Part shown: positions 6,552 through 13,172 of the stretch, piece after piece
Layout: each line of letters begins with the position of its first letter
Position numbering within the stretch: the first letter of the stretch is position 1
Source of the DNA: an uncultured Clostridia bacterium
Lineage (GTDB): Bacteria; Bacillota; Clostridia; TANB77; CAG-508
NCBI GenBank assembly: GCA_944386375.1
Contig: CALXAW010000021.1
Span: 1 to 15,648 of the forward strand
Direction of reading: 5' to 3'
Length of the DNA: 15,648 bases
Program-made: the position numbers and the translations under genes
The notes under the pieces: generated by a model
What the model saw: the letters and a program-made list of their open reading frames with translations, nothing else
Database searches by the model: none
Told to the model about the DNA's origin: nothing

Positions 6552-7925
6552 ATGAATTTAAAAAGATATTTTGCTTTAACTTTATTTATTGTAATTGTAC
6601 TTATTTCAAGCATGGTTTTTGCTACTGTAACTACTAATTTTGAGGTTGTAGAAGATAATGTTTGTACAATTAAAATAAATGATTTTTGCGAATTTGAGAA
6701 AAAATTAATCGCAACAGATATAGAAAATAGACAAGTTACTATACAAATGAAGATTACAAATGGTGCAGTTTTAGATCAACCTACTGGAGAAGTTATGCTT
6801 GTTGTTGATAATTCTGCAAGTATGGAGGAAAGTACTTCTACCGGCGAAAAAAGAAAAGATTTGGTTTTCAATTCTGCTAAAAGTTTAGTAAATAAAATAT
6901 TAGAAGGAAATGAAAATGTAAAAGTAGGTGCTGTTAGCTTTTCTACAAATACTGATGTTTCTTTAGAGGGTACTATTGATGATGCTTCTTTAGTTTCTGA
7001 ACTTACAACAGATGCTAATACATTAACTAATGCAATAGATACAATTGAGGCAAATGGACCAAGAACAGACCTAGATGCTGGAATAACTTTAGCTAGTGAG
7101 CATTTTTCTAGTGCTGAAACTAACAAATATATTATTGTACTAACAGATGGTGTTCCTAATGTTGCTGTAGATTATAATAAGGAGTATTATTCTGATGATG
7201 TAATTAATAAGACTAAAACTAAATTACAAACTTTATCTGCAGAAGGATATAATATTATTACAATGTTAACAGGTATTTCTAATCCAAATGAAAATGCTAC
7301 AACACAATACACATATCAACAAATTATTGATAGTATATTTGGAACTGAACAAACACCTACTGCTGGTAAATTCTATTATATTCAAGATGATGAGATAGAA
7401 AATACTATAGTTAATGATATTTACAATGATTTAATACCTGCTTCTCAATCTATAACAGATATTAATATTGTAGATTATTTTCCACAAGATATTGTAGATA
7501 ATTTTGATTTTGCTTATGTGGCTTCACCTAATATAGGAGAAATTTCTGCTGAGATTGACCCAACAAACAATTCTATTACATGGACTATAGGTGAATTAGC
7601 ACCAGGTGAAACAGCTGTTGTACAATATACTTTGACTTTAAGAGATAATTATAGTAAAGATATTGTAGATGTTATCTTAGATACTAACGAAAGAGTAGAT
7701 ATTACTTATAAAAATCCAGATGGTACAGAGGATTCTAAAACTTCTGACGAAACACCTAAGGTAAGAGTTACAGAAACAGAGTTAAAGGGTGAAGATCCTA
7801 CAACTGCTCCAACTATTTTACCTAAAACAGGGTTACCTGTTATGATTGCTCTTGGATGTTTAGTACTTGCTTCTTTAGTGGTATCTATAGCTAAAATAGT
7901 TTCTATTAATAAGAAAATGAAATAA
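6552..7925 (+). CDS. Sortase-anchored VWA-domain surface protein
   Basis: A 457-aa exported cell-wall protein. A signal peptide (basic MNLKRY, hydrophobic core, likely cleavage after VFA at residue 24) is followed by a von Willebrand A domain. The metal site is intact: DNSAS (86-90), the T of RTDLD (172) and LTDG with D199. After it comes a beta-rich region (about 295-410) resembling pilin or isopeptide-type repeats. The end is a sorting signal: LPKTG (423-427), a hydrophobic helix and a KKMK tail. Such proteins usually bind host or cell-surface ligands, sometimes as pilus tips; no pilin or sortase gene is nearby. It is the only plus-strand gene, with its own promoter and a terminator right after it. 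Confidence 0.92.
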   Translation: MNLKRYFALTLFIVIVLISSMVFATVTTNFEVVEDNVCTIKINDFCEFEKKLIATDIENRQVTIQMKITNGAVLDQPTGEVMLVVDNSASMEESTSTGEKRKDLVFNSAKSLVNKILEGNENVKVGAVSFSTNTDVSLEGTIDDASLVSELTTDANTLTNAIDTIEANGPRTDLDAGITLASEHFSSAETNKYIIVLTDGVPNVAVDYNKEYYSDDVINKTKTKLQTLSAEGYNIITMLTGISNPNENATTQYTYQQIIDSIFGTEQTPTAGKFYYIQDDEIENTIVNDIYNDLIPASQSITDINIVDYFPQDIVDNFDFAYVASPNIGEISAEIDPTNNSITWTIGELAPGETAVVQYTLTLRDNYSKDIVDVILDTNERVDITYKNPDGTEDSKTSDETPKVRVTETELKGEDPTTAPTILPKTGLPVMIALGCLVLASLVVSIAKIVSINKKMK

Positions 7926-7938
7926 TTATTATATTGTT

Positions 7939-7966
7939 AGCCAGTAAATATTTAAATTTACTGGCT
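7939..7966 (+). terminator. Rho-independent terminator between the VWA gene and recN
   Basis: An 11-bp perfect stem AGCCAGTAAAT / ATTTACTGGCT with a 6-base loop, followed on the plus strand by a T-rich tail. It lies 14 bases after the VWA stop and 19 bases past the recN stop, so the stem may serve both convergent genes, although only the plus side has the T-tract. Confidence 0.85.
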
Positions 7967-7984
7967 TTGTTTTGTATTTTTTCA

Positions 7985-9616
7985 CTATGATGCTTTTTTA
8001 TTTCGTAGCTCATTTGCATATTTTAGTGTTGTTTCATTTATTTCTCCTGCTGATATTCTTGCTATTTCTTTTATAACTTCTTCTTCGTTTAATAGCTTAA
8101 TATTTGTATGTGTTCTATTGTTATTAATTTTTTTGCTTATAAAATAGTTATGGTCTGCCATTGCTGCTATGCTTGCTAAGTGTGATACACATAATACTTG
8201 GTGATTGTTTGATATATCTTTTAATTTATTTGCTACAGATTTTGCTGCTTTTCCACTTATTCCTGTGTCTATTTCGTCAAATATTAGTATTGGCATTTTG
8301 TCTGTGTCTGCTAATACTTTTTTTATTGCGAGCATTATTCTTGACATCTCGCCTCCTGATGCAATTTTGTCTAAACTGTGTTCGTCTTCGCCTATATTTG
8401 TTTTTATTAAAAATTGTACATCATCTTTTCCTGTTTCGTAAAATTGTTCTTTATTATATGTTACTTTTACATTTATTTGGGCGTTTTTCATTTCTAAGTC
8501 TTTTAATACATTATTTATTTTATTACTTATTATGTGTGCATGTTCTGTTCTTTTTTTATTAATTAGTTCTCCGTATTTTGTCATTTTTATTTTTAGTTCT
8601 TCTAATTCTTTTTTTAATTTATTATTGTGTTCTTCTAAATTTTCTATGTATTCTATTTCGCTTTTTACTTTTTCTGCATATTTTTGTATTTCTTCTATAC
8701 TATTTCCATATTTTCTTTTTAATGAATATATTAGGTCTAACCTTTTTTCGATTTCTTCTCTTTCTATTTCGTCAAAGTCGATGTCTTCTTTATATATACT
8801 TATATCTCTTGATATTTCTTGCAATTCATAATATATGTTTTTTAAATTACTACTTACTTGTTCGTATTTTGTGTCTATATTTTCTATTTTTTCTAATGCT
8901 CTTATGGCATTACTTATGTTGTCTATACTGTTTTCTTTAATGGCTTCGTCTGCTGTATTTAAGCTGTCTATTATTTTTTCTGAGTTTAATATTTTTCTTC
9001 TTGTTTCTTCTAGTTTTTCTTCTTCGTTTGGTTTTAGTTTTGCTTCTTCTATTTCGTTTAGTTGATATTTTAATAAGTCTAGTTTTCTTTGTTTTTCTTT
9101 GTCATCTCCATAGTTTTCTTGTAATTCTTTTTGTATATTACAGTATTTTTTATAATATTCTTGGTATTTTTCTTTTAGTTCTTTTATTTCTATGCCTATA
9201 AAATTGTCTAAGTATTTTAAATGTGTTTTTGGGTCTAAAAGTGTTTGGTTTTCATTTTGACCATGTATTTCTATAAATTTTTTCATAAATTCTTTTAATT
9301 CATTTACTGTAACAAGTCTTCCATTTATTTTGCATAGGTTTCTTCCATTTGTATTAATTTCTCTTGATACTATTATATTCCCGTCAGATGCATATTCACT
9401 TTCTGGTTCGTATATGCATAATTCTACAAATGAATTTTCTTCTCCTTTTCTTATCATTTCTTTAGAAAATCTTGCTCCTGAAATAATTTCTAATGAGTCT
9501 ATTATTAGTGTTTTGCCTGCTCCTGTTTCGCCTGTTAAGACATTTAGTCCTTTATTTAAGTTTATTTCTATATCTTCTATTATTCCTATATTTTTTATGT
9601 GTAGATTTGTTATCAT
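7985..9616 (-). CDS. recN: DNA repair protein RecN
   Basis: A 543-aa SMC-like ATPase acting early in double-strand break repair. It has Walker A GETGAGKT (29-36), EIHGQNE typical of RecN, two long coiled-coil arms in the middle, the ABC signature ASGGE (419-423), Walker B ILIFDEIDTG (443-452) and a C-terminal SHLASIAAMAD segment. Length is normal for the family. I start at ATG 9616: the frame is open to a TTG at 9631, but that TTG overlaps the ribosome-binding site GGAGG (9629-9625), eight bases before the ATG. The gene is monocistronic behind a perfect promoter bracketed by a 14-bp inverted repeat. GAC-rich Asp codons fit a resident gene on the A-rich strand. Confidence 0.97.
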   Translation of the reverse strand: MITNLHIKNIGIIEDIEINLNKGLNVLTGETGAGKTLIIDSLEIISGARFSKEMIRKGEENSFVELCIYEPESEYASDGNIIVSREINTNGRNLCKINGRLVTVNELKEFMKKFIEIHGQNENQTLLDPKTHLKYLDNFIGIEIKELKEKYQEYYKKYCNIQKELQENYGDDKEKQRKLDLLKYQLNEIEEAKLKPNEEEKLEETRRKILNSEKIIDSLNTADEAIKENSIDNISNAIRALEKIENIDTKYEQVSSNLKNIYYELQEISRDISIYKEDIDFDEIEREEIEKRLDLIYSLKRKYGNSIEEIQKYAEKVKSEIEYIENLEEHNNKLKKELEELKIKMTKYGELINKKRTEHAHIISNKINNVLKDLEMKNAQINVKVTYNKEQFYETGKDDVQFLIKTNIGEDEHSLDKIASGGEMSRIMLAIKKVLADTDKMPILIFDEIDTGISGKAAKSVANKLKDISNNHQVLCVSHLASIAAMADHNYFISKKINNNRTHTNIKLLNEEEVIKEIARISAGEINETTLKYANELRNKKAS

Positions 9617-9652
9617 ATATAATACCTCCAAGCTTAATTTTTATTTGCATTA

Positions 9653-9719
9653 AAAAAATGTTCGTACTTATTATATTGCCAAACAAATATTTTGTCAATA
9701 CTTTTTACGAACATTTTTT
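9653..9719. promoter_or_regulatory. 14-bp inverted repeat flanking the recN promoter
   Basis: AAAAAATGTTCGTA (9653-9666) and TACGAACATTTTTT (9706-9719) are perfect reverse complements, 53 bp centre to centre, with the recN -10 and -35 between them. Each arm contains the half-site CGAACAT of the Gram-positive LexA box. Extended to 14 positions against CGAACATATGTTCG they match in about 11 and 10 positions. SOS control of recN is known in several bacteria; here it is inferred. Confidence 0.55.
9670..9698 (-). promoter_or_regulatory. Consensus sigma-A promoter of recN
   Basis: Minus strand: TTGACA (9698-9693), 17-base spacer, TATAAT (9675-9670). Both hexamers are perfect. Such a strong core for a repair gene implies that it is held down by a repressor, consistent with the flanking inverted repeat. 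Confidence 0.9.
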
Positions 9720-9720
9720 C

Positions 9721-9759
9721 TTTATTTAATAGGAAAGTGATACTTTCCTATTAAATAAA
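9721..9759 (-). repeat. Perfect 18-bp hairpin between dps and recN, copy 2 of a repeated element
   Basis: Arms 9721-9738 and 9742-9759 are perfectly complementary around the loop GAT. The centre GGAAAGTGATACTTTCC differs from that of 2449-2487 at one base, while the outer arms are unrelated in sequence yet still fully paired. On the minus strand both copies are preceded by a GGAGC and a TAGC-type stretch. It separates the dps transcript from the recN promoter and may act as terminator. Confidence 0.75.
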
Positions 9760-9784
9760 AGTCGCTACGCTCCAACATTGCACA

Positions 9785-9882
9785 CAAATTTTATTTCATA
9801 AAATTTGGCGCTTGAACAAATTTACGGAAAGCCTACGAAAAAGTTTTAAATGCCGTTAATAAAATGGCTTTCCGATTTGTTC
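9785..9882 (-). other. Two further hairpins in the 3' region of dps
   Basis: 9785-9807 is a 10-bp perfect hairpin with a 3-base loop. 9814-9882 is a larger stem: GAACAAAT (9814-9821) plus CGGAAAGCC (9825-9833) pair with GGCTTTCCG (9866-9874) and ATTTGTTC (9875-9882), with a 3-base bulge and a 32-base loop. The large stem begins 7 bases after the dps stop on the minus strand. Together with 9721-9759 this gives three hairpins in a row: a structured 3' untranslated region, a small RNA or a remnant element. Confidence 0.5.
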
Positions 9883-9889
9883 TAATTTG

Positions 9890-10324
9890 TTATTTACTTT
9901 GGTTTAGCATCCATAGTTTTTTACTGTATTCTGAAATGTAGTTATCCATTAAGCTTGATGTTGCATAATTATTTTGTGTGTCTGCTTCTTGTTTTATTTT
10001 TGTTGCTTTTTCTAGTAAGTGTGTGTATCCTTCAACTAAACCTTTTAATACTTCGTCTACACATATTTTTTTGTTTTCTGCTTCTTGTATTTTTGTTGTT
10101 TCTAAATAGTCTTTTAGTGTTCCTAATGGTTGATAGCCTAATATAAGTATGTGTTCTGCTATTTCGTCTATTTGCTCTGCTAATTCGTCATAATATTCTT
10201 CTAATTTTGCATGCATAACAAAGAAATCTTTTCCTTGTATATTCCAGTGATAGTTTTGAACTTTTCTAAAATATACATTTAGGTCTGATAAAAATTCATT
10301 TAAGCAATTTGCAATTTTCTCCAT
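9890..10324 (-). CDS. dps: Dps-family ferritin-like protein
   Basis: A 144-aa four-helix protein of the Dps family, which forms hollow 12-subunit shells that oxidise and store iron with peroxide and protect DNA during stress. The ferroxidase signature is visible: NYHWNIQGKDFFVMH (residues about 24-38) followed by EEYYDELAEQIDEIAEHI (about 42-59), giving the His, Asp and Glu ligands shared between subunits. Length is slightly short but normal for clostridial Dps. AAGGAG precedes the ATG by about nine bases. A promoter with an overlapping PerR-like box lies upstream; transcription from the membrane-protein gene upstream could also run in, since no terminator separates them. Confidence 0.92.
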   Translation of the reverse strand: MEKIANCLNEFLSDLNVYFRKVQNYHWNIQGKDFFVMHAKLEEYYDELAEQIDEIAEHILILGYQPLGTLKDYLETTKIQEAENKKICVDEVLKGLVEGYTHLLEKATKIKQEADTQNNYATSSLMDNYISEYSKKLWMLNQSK

Positions 10325-10358
10325 ATTATCTTACTCCTTACAAATTATTCTTAAATGA

Positions 10359-10388
10359 ATTTTAACCAAACTTATAATTTTTATGCAA
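10359..10388 (-). promoter_or_regulatory. dps promoter with overlapping PerR-like box
   Basis: Minus strand: TTGCAT (10388-10383), 18-base spacer, TAAAAT (10364-10359). Overlapping it, 10372-10386 (TTATAATTTTTATGC on the plus strand) matches the PerR box consensus TTATAATNATTATAA at 11 of 14 defined positions. PerR control of dps-type genes is known in Firmicutes. The AT-rich context makes the match only suggestive. Confidence 0.35.
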
Positions 10389-10410
10389 TATTGTTATCTT
10401 TATCTAAACT

Positions 10411-11226
10411 TTATTTTAAATATTCGTCACCTGTGTATTCAATTTTATTTGAAAATGCCATTATAGATTCAAATATTACAGGTAATACCCATAGCCCTAG
10501 TCCAAATAAAACTCCTCTTCCAAAGGCTTTTGATATTGTAAATTTTGATATTATCATTATTAATGCTAAACTTATCCAACCTATTATTGGTAATAATAGT
10601 AATAACATTGTCCATGGTGTTATTCCTGATATTTTTAACCATACTGCATCTCTATATATAGGTATTAATGCTGCCCATCCATGCTTTCCTGCTTTTGAAT
10701 ATATTTTCCATCTTACTATTATACTATAAATTCCAAATATTATAGATATTATGATAAATGCTTTAAATACAGTATTTGCTAATAATAGTTTTAGTCCAAT
10801 TTCTATTGGATTTATATTCATATCTGTTACTATTTCTTCTAAGTCTTCTCCTTGGTTTAACCTTTCTTTTATCTGCTCAATGTCTAGGTCTTCTTCTAAT
10901 ATCTTTTTTAGTTCTTTTTCGTCAGTTGTACGAAGTAATGTAACACCTGCATCTATTGTTTCTTTGTCTATTCCTTCTTGTTGCATTTCTGCACTGTATT
11001 CTTCTATTGTGTCTGCTAACTCTTCATTTGTGTATTTTTCTGTTAATTCTTCATATAATGTTATTATATCTGATTCTGTAATATTATTTACATCTACTGT
11101 TGATTCTTCTGTTATAAATTCTTCTAGTTCATTTAAATCAATGCTTTCAGCTTTTGATATTGTTACCATTCCTATTGTGAAAATTGATATAATAAAACTT
11201 ATTATTATTTTTTTATAATTTTTCAT
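10411..11226 (-). CDS. Membrane protein with C-terminal DUF5684-like domain
   Basis: A 271-aa protein with a signal peptide or N-terminal anchor (KNYKKIIISFIISIFTIGMV, then likely cleavage near SKA). An extracytoplasmic acidic helical region follows (about 27-140), and the C-terminal half has three or four membrane segments. The C-terminal part reads KIYSKAGKHGWAALIPIYRD, then a TPWTMLLLLLPIIGW segment and FGRGVLFGLGLWVLPVIF. This matches the pattern of DUF5684 membrane proteins, sometimes mislabelled as signal peptidase; the function is unknown. AGAGGG precedes the ATG by seven bases. It follows the AIM24 gene by 18 bases, so they share the promoter at 11948-11976. Confidence 0.8.
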   Translation of the reverse strand: MKNYKKIIISFIISIFTIGMVTISKAESIDLNELEEFITEESTVDVNNITESDIITLYEELTEKYTNEELADTIEEYSAEMQQEGIDKETIDAGVTLLRTTDEKELKKILEEDLDIEQIKERLNQGEDLEEIVTDMNINPIEIGLKLLLANTVFKAFIIISIIFGIYSIIVRWKIYSKAGKHGWAALIPIYRDAVWLKISGITPWTMLLLLLPIIGWISLALIMIISKFTISKAFGRGVLFGLGLWVLPVIFESIMAFSNKIEYTGDEYLK

Positions 11227-11244
11227 ACTTTTACCCTCTTTTTT

Positions 11245-11919
11245 TTAATTTGGTGTTCTTATATACAATAAATTTGATAGTTTAGATAATGGCATTGTTT
11301 GTAACCATACTGTTCCTGGTCCTTCTAATGTTGTTAAAAACAGTCCTTCTCCTCCTAACACTATATTCTTAAGGCCTTTTACCATTTGAATATCTAAATC
11401 TACATTTTGGGTCATAGCTGCTACATATCCATTATCTACTCTTAGTTTTTCTCCTGCTTGTAATTCCTTTTGTACTACTTCTCCATCTATTTCTAAAAAT
11501 ACTCTTCCTGGTCCTGTTATTTTTTGCATAATAAAGCCTTCTCCACCAAAGAAGCCTGCTCCTATTTTTTTACGGAATTGCATAGCAATATCTACTGTGC
11601 TTTCTGCAAATAGTAATGATCTTTTTTGTGCTATTATTGATTGACCTTCTTGTAAATTAAATTCTAATATTTTACCTGGGAAACATGAAGAAAAGGCTAT
11701 TTCTGCATTGTCTCTTTCTGCTGTAAATATATTCATAAAAATTGATTCTCCTGCAAATGCTCTTCCTATTCCTTTCATTATTCCACCATTTGTTGATGTT
11801 TTCATTTCTATTCCTTCGTCCATCCAGCTCATTCCGCCATTTTCTGCGACTATTGATTCTCCTTTTTGTAGCTTACATATTACTGCTGGTAATGAGTCTC
11901 CTATTATTCTTGTTTCCAT
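11245..11919 (-). CDS. AIM24 family protein (TIGR00266 type)
   Basis: A 224-aa all-beta protein rich in Gly with the repeated pattern of this family: GMSWMDEGIEMKTSTNGG (29-46), then FMNIFTA, CFPGKILEF, GGEGFIMQKITGPGRVFLE, and a second GGEGLFLTTLEGPGTVWLQ near the end. Bacterial members have no established function; the name comes from a mitochondrial protein involved in inner membrane organisation. There is no signal peptide. The start has AAGGAGG seven bases upstream and the downstream membrane protein probably forms an operon with it. Promoter at 11948-11976. Confidence 0.92.
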   Translation of the reverse strand: METRIIGDSLPAVICKLQKGESIVAENGGMSWMDEGIEMKTSTNGGIMKGIGRAFAGESIFMNIFTAERDNAEIAFSSCFPGKILEFNLQEGQSIIAQKRSLLFAESTVDIAMQFRKKIGAGFFGGEGFIMQKITGPGRVFLEIDGEVVQKELQAGEKLRVDNGYVAAMTQNVDLDIQMVKGLKNIVLGGEGLFLTTLEGPGTVWLQTMPLSKLSNLLYIRTPN

Positions 11920-11947
11920 GTTTATTCCTCCTTCTATTTTTTCTAAA

Positions 11948-11976
11948 ATTATATACTATATTTATAATATGCGCAA
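11948..11976 (-). promoter_or_regulatory. Promoter of the AIM24 / membrane protein operon
   Basis: Minus strand: TTGCGC (11976-11971), 17-base spacer, TATAAT (11953-11948). It lies immediately after the end of the broken HNH gene, about 30 bases before the AIM24 start. Confidence 0.65.
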
Positions 11977-11983
11977 TACCAAT

Positions 11984-12361
11984 TTACTTTTTAATTGTGT
12001 ATCCAAATCGACTATGAATCTCTTTATGACAATTAGAACAAACTAAGATACATTTTAATGCTTCACTTTTATATTCTCTCCAAGACATAGTATTTCCTGA
12101 TCCTAGTTTAAATTCTTTTTCAGTTGGATTTTTATGATGGAATTCTAATGCATCTATACATTTATTATATCCGCATATAACACATTTACCACCTAATAAT
12201 TTTATTGCTTATAACTTCATATTTCTTCTTAAAATAGTCTTCTGATGTTTTCTCGTTAATACATTACTCCTTGTAGATTCTCCACTACATTTATAACAAT
12301 ATATTCTTGTAGAAGATTTTGTAACAAAACTGCTATTACAAATTTCACATAATTTTATCAT
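11984..12361 (-). pseudogene. HNH endonuclease gene interrupted by an in-frame stop
   Basis: One continuous minus-strand frame of 126 codons encodes an HNH-type protein but has a TAA as codon 51 (12211-12209). Before it is a Cys4 zinc ribbon (C5, C8, C22, C25). After it come GGKCVICGYNKC, LEFHHKNP and CILVCSNCHKEIH, the Cys pairs and His-His / Asn / His core of an HNH nuclease, ending at TAA 11986-11984. The start has an excellent AGGAGGTG ribosome-binding site, so loss is probably recent. The halves are too short for long-frame searches and would be missed. Without the stop the gene would give a 125-residue protein. HNH genes of this sort occur in mobile and restriction contexts; this one lies beside the restriction/PHP-ATPase operon. 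A sequencing error at that codon is the alternative. Confidence 0.8.
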
Positions 12362-12374
12362 ATAGTTCACCTCC

Positions 12375-12719
12375 TAGCTTAATATTAAATATTTTTTAAT
12401 TGTCCCCTCTGATTAAAACTATTAATAACTTTACTTAATATAAATATGTATGATGCACATGATAATTATAAAATAAAGCAATAAAAAGACAATATCTTCA
12501 ATAATATGTCAGATATATCCTTTTGTTGATATTTTTAAGAGAATTAAACAAAACAGTTCATTAAAATCTAAAAAACCTTTCGAAATAATTGCCTTTAAAG
12601 ATTTTATTAAATAAAAAAATATAGATTTTCTAAAATATAGGATTGTCTATTTTTCAATAAAAATTTGGGTGATTTTTGGATAATCTACCTCAAAAACCCC
12701 CATTTTTGAAATTTTTAAC
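12375..12719. other. AT-rich intergenic stretch with no supported gene
   Basis: No frame on either strand is convincing. I see only a 7-bp hairpin at 12690-12709 (TCAAAAA / TTTTTGA around a C-rich loop) and scattered AT-rich repeats. I could not identify a transposase, inverted-repeat ends or a riboswitch. This segment separates the HNH remnant from the RNA candidate and the restriction/ATPase operon. Confidence 0.5.
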
Positions 12720-12867
12720 AGAATTTAAGTTATAATACAAAAACGCTGTATTCCTTATGTATCAGAGTTTACAACGTTTTCGTATTTTTAAAATGGCTCG
12801 TTTGACACTTCCGTTCACGAAGAATACGAGCTTGTATTTATAATTATATTTCATAGTTTGATTCTAT
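12720..12867 (-). ncRNA. Candidate structured small RNA downstream of the PHP-ATPase operon
   Basis: Three hairpins follow one another on the minus strand. 12851-12869 is 6 bp with a 7-base loop. 12796-12831 has GCTCGT/ACGAGC plus an inner CTTC/GAAG around a 7-base loop. 12734-12786 is a stem of 12 bp plus one position that is G-U on the minus strand and A/C on the plus, enclosing 29 bases. A promoter (12874-12902) directs transcription into them from about 12867. The 3' arm of the last stem has a U5 tract, so it might terminate there. No open frame of note crosses the region. I do not recognise a known RNA family. Confidence 0.35.
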
Positions 12868-12873
12868 GATTAG

Positions 12874-12902
12874 AATATAACATAAATTTTTAAGCTTTGC
12901 AA
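12874..12902 (-). promoter_or_regulatory. Promoter after the 86-aa gene, reading into the hairpin region
   Basis: Minus strand: TTGCAA (12902-12897), 17-base spacer, TATATT (12879-12874), nine bases beyond the stop of the 86-aa gene. A promoter at this place has no downstream protein gene for about 500 bases other than the broken HNH gene, which suggests an RNA product. Confidence 0.45.
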
Positions 12903-12911
12903 GTAGTTTAT

Positions 12912-13172
12912 TTATATTTCCTCTATAGGATTCAATTTATCTATAATTTCATAAAAAATTTGATATACATACTGTATGTTTTTATCATTCTTTAATTTCT
13001 CATCTAGTGGATTCAATATGTACTTTTTTCCATCCGTATAATTTAAAAACCTTAGAGTCTCTGATGCTTTTAATTCTTTATTTGTTTCTAATATTTTTAT
13101 TTCTCCGCCTTCTGTATTCTTAATTAATATATCCTTATTTTCTCTAGTTATTTCAATATTAATTTGCTCCAT
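12912..13172 (-). CDS. 86-aa hypothetical protein coupled to the PHP-ATPase
   Basis: I do not recognise it. The protein is small, charged and soluble. Residues 1-30 look like two or three beta strands (INIEITRENKDILIKNTEGGEIKIL), followed by helices (LKASETLRFLN, then YVYQIFYEIIDKLNP). There is no signal peptide or membrane segment. Its ATG lies inside the last codons of the 766-aa gene (14-base overlap) with AAAGGAG about ten bases upstream, so the two are translated together and probably in fixed ratio. By position it could be a partner, inhibitor or antitoxin of the PHP-ATPase. That is inference only. Confidence 0.75.
   Translation of the reverse strand: MEQINIEITRENKDILIKNTEGGEIKILETNKELKASETLRFLNYTDGKKYILNPLDEKLKNDKNIQYVYQIFYEIIDKLNPIEEI

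Noticed and set aside
8161..8940. Leu- and Phe-rich plus-strand frames opposite recN that look like membrane proteins
   Set aside because: They arise from T-rich antisense of the A-rich recN coding strand. The recN motifs are intact and continuous, so these are shadows.
9617..9631. TTG start of recN at 9631 giving five extra residues
   Set aside because: The TTG overlaps the GGAGG ribosome-binding site that serves the ATG at 9616.
12690..12867. T-box, other riboswitch, or group II intron domain V
   Set aside because: I found no T-box core sequence, no downstream biosynthetic or tRNA-synthetase gene, and no catalytic triad with GNRA-capped domain V. The stems do not fit those folds.
12375..12911. 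Insertion-sequence remnant in the gap left of the defence operon
   Set aside because: No transposase fragment or matching terminal inverted repeats could be found by eye; still possible but unsupported.
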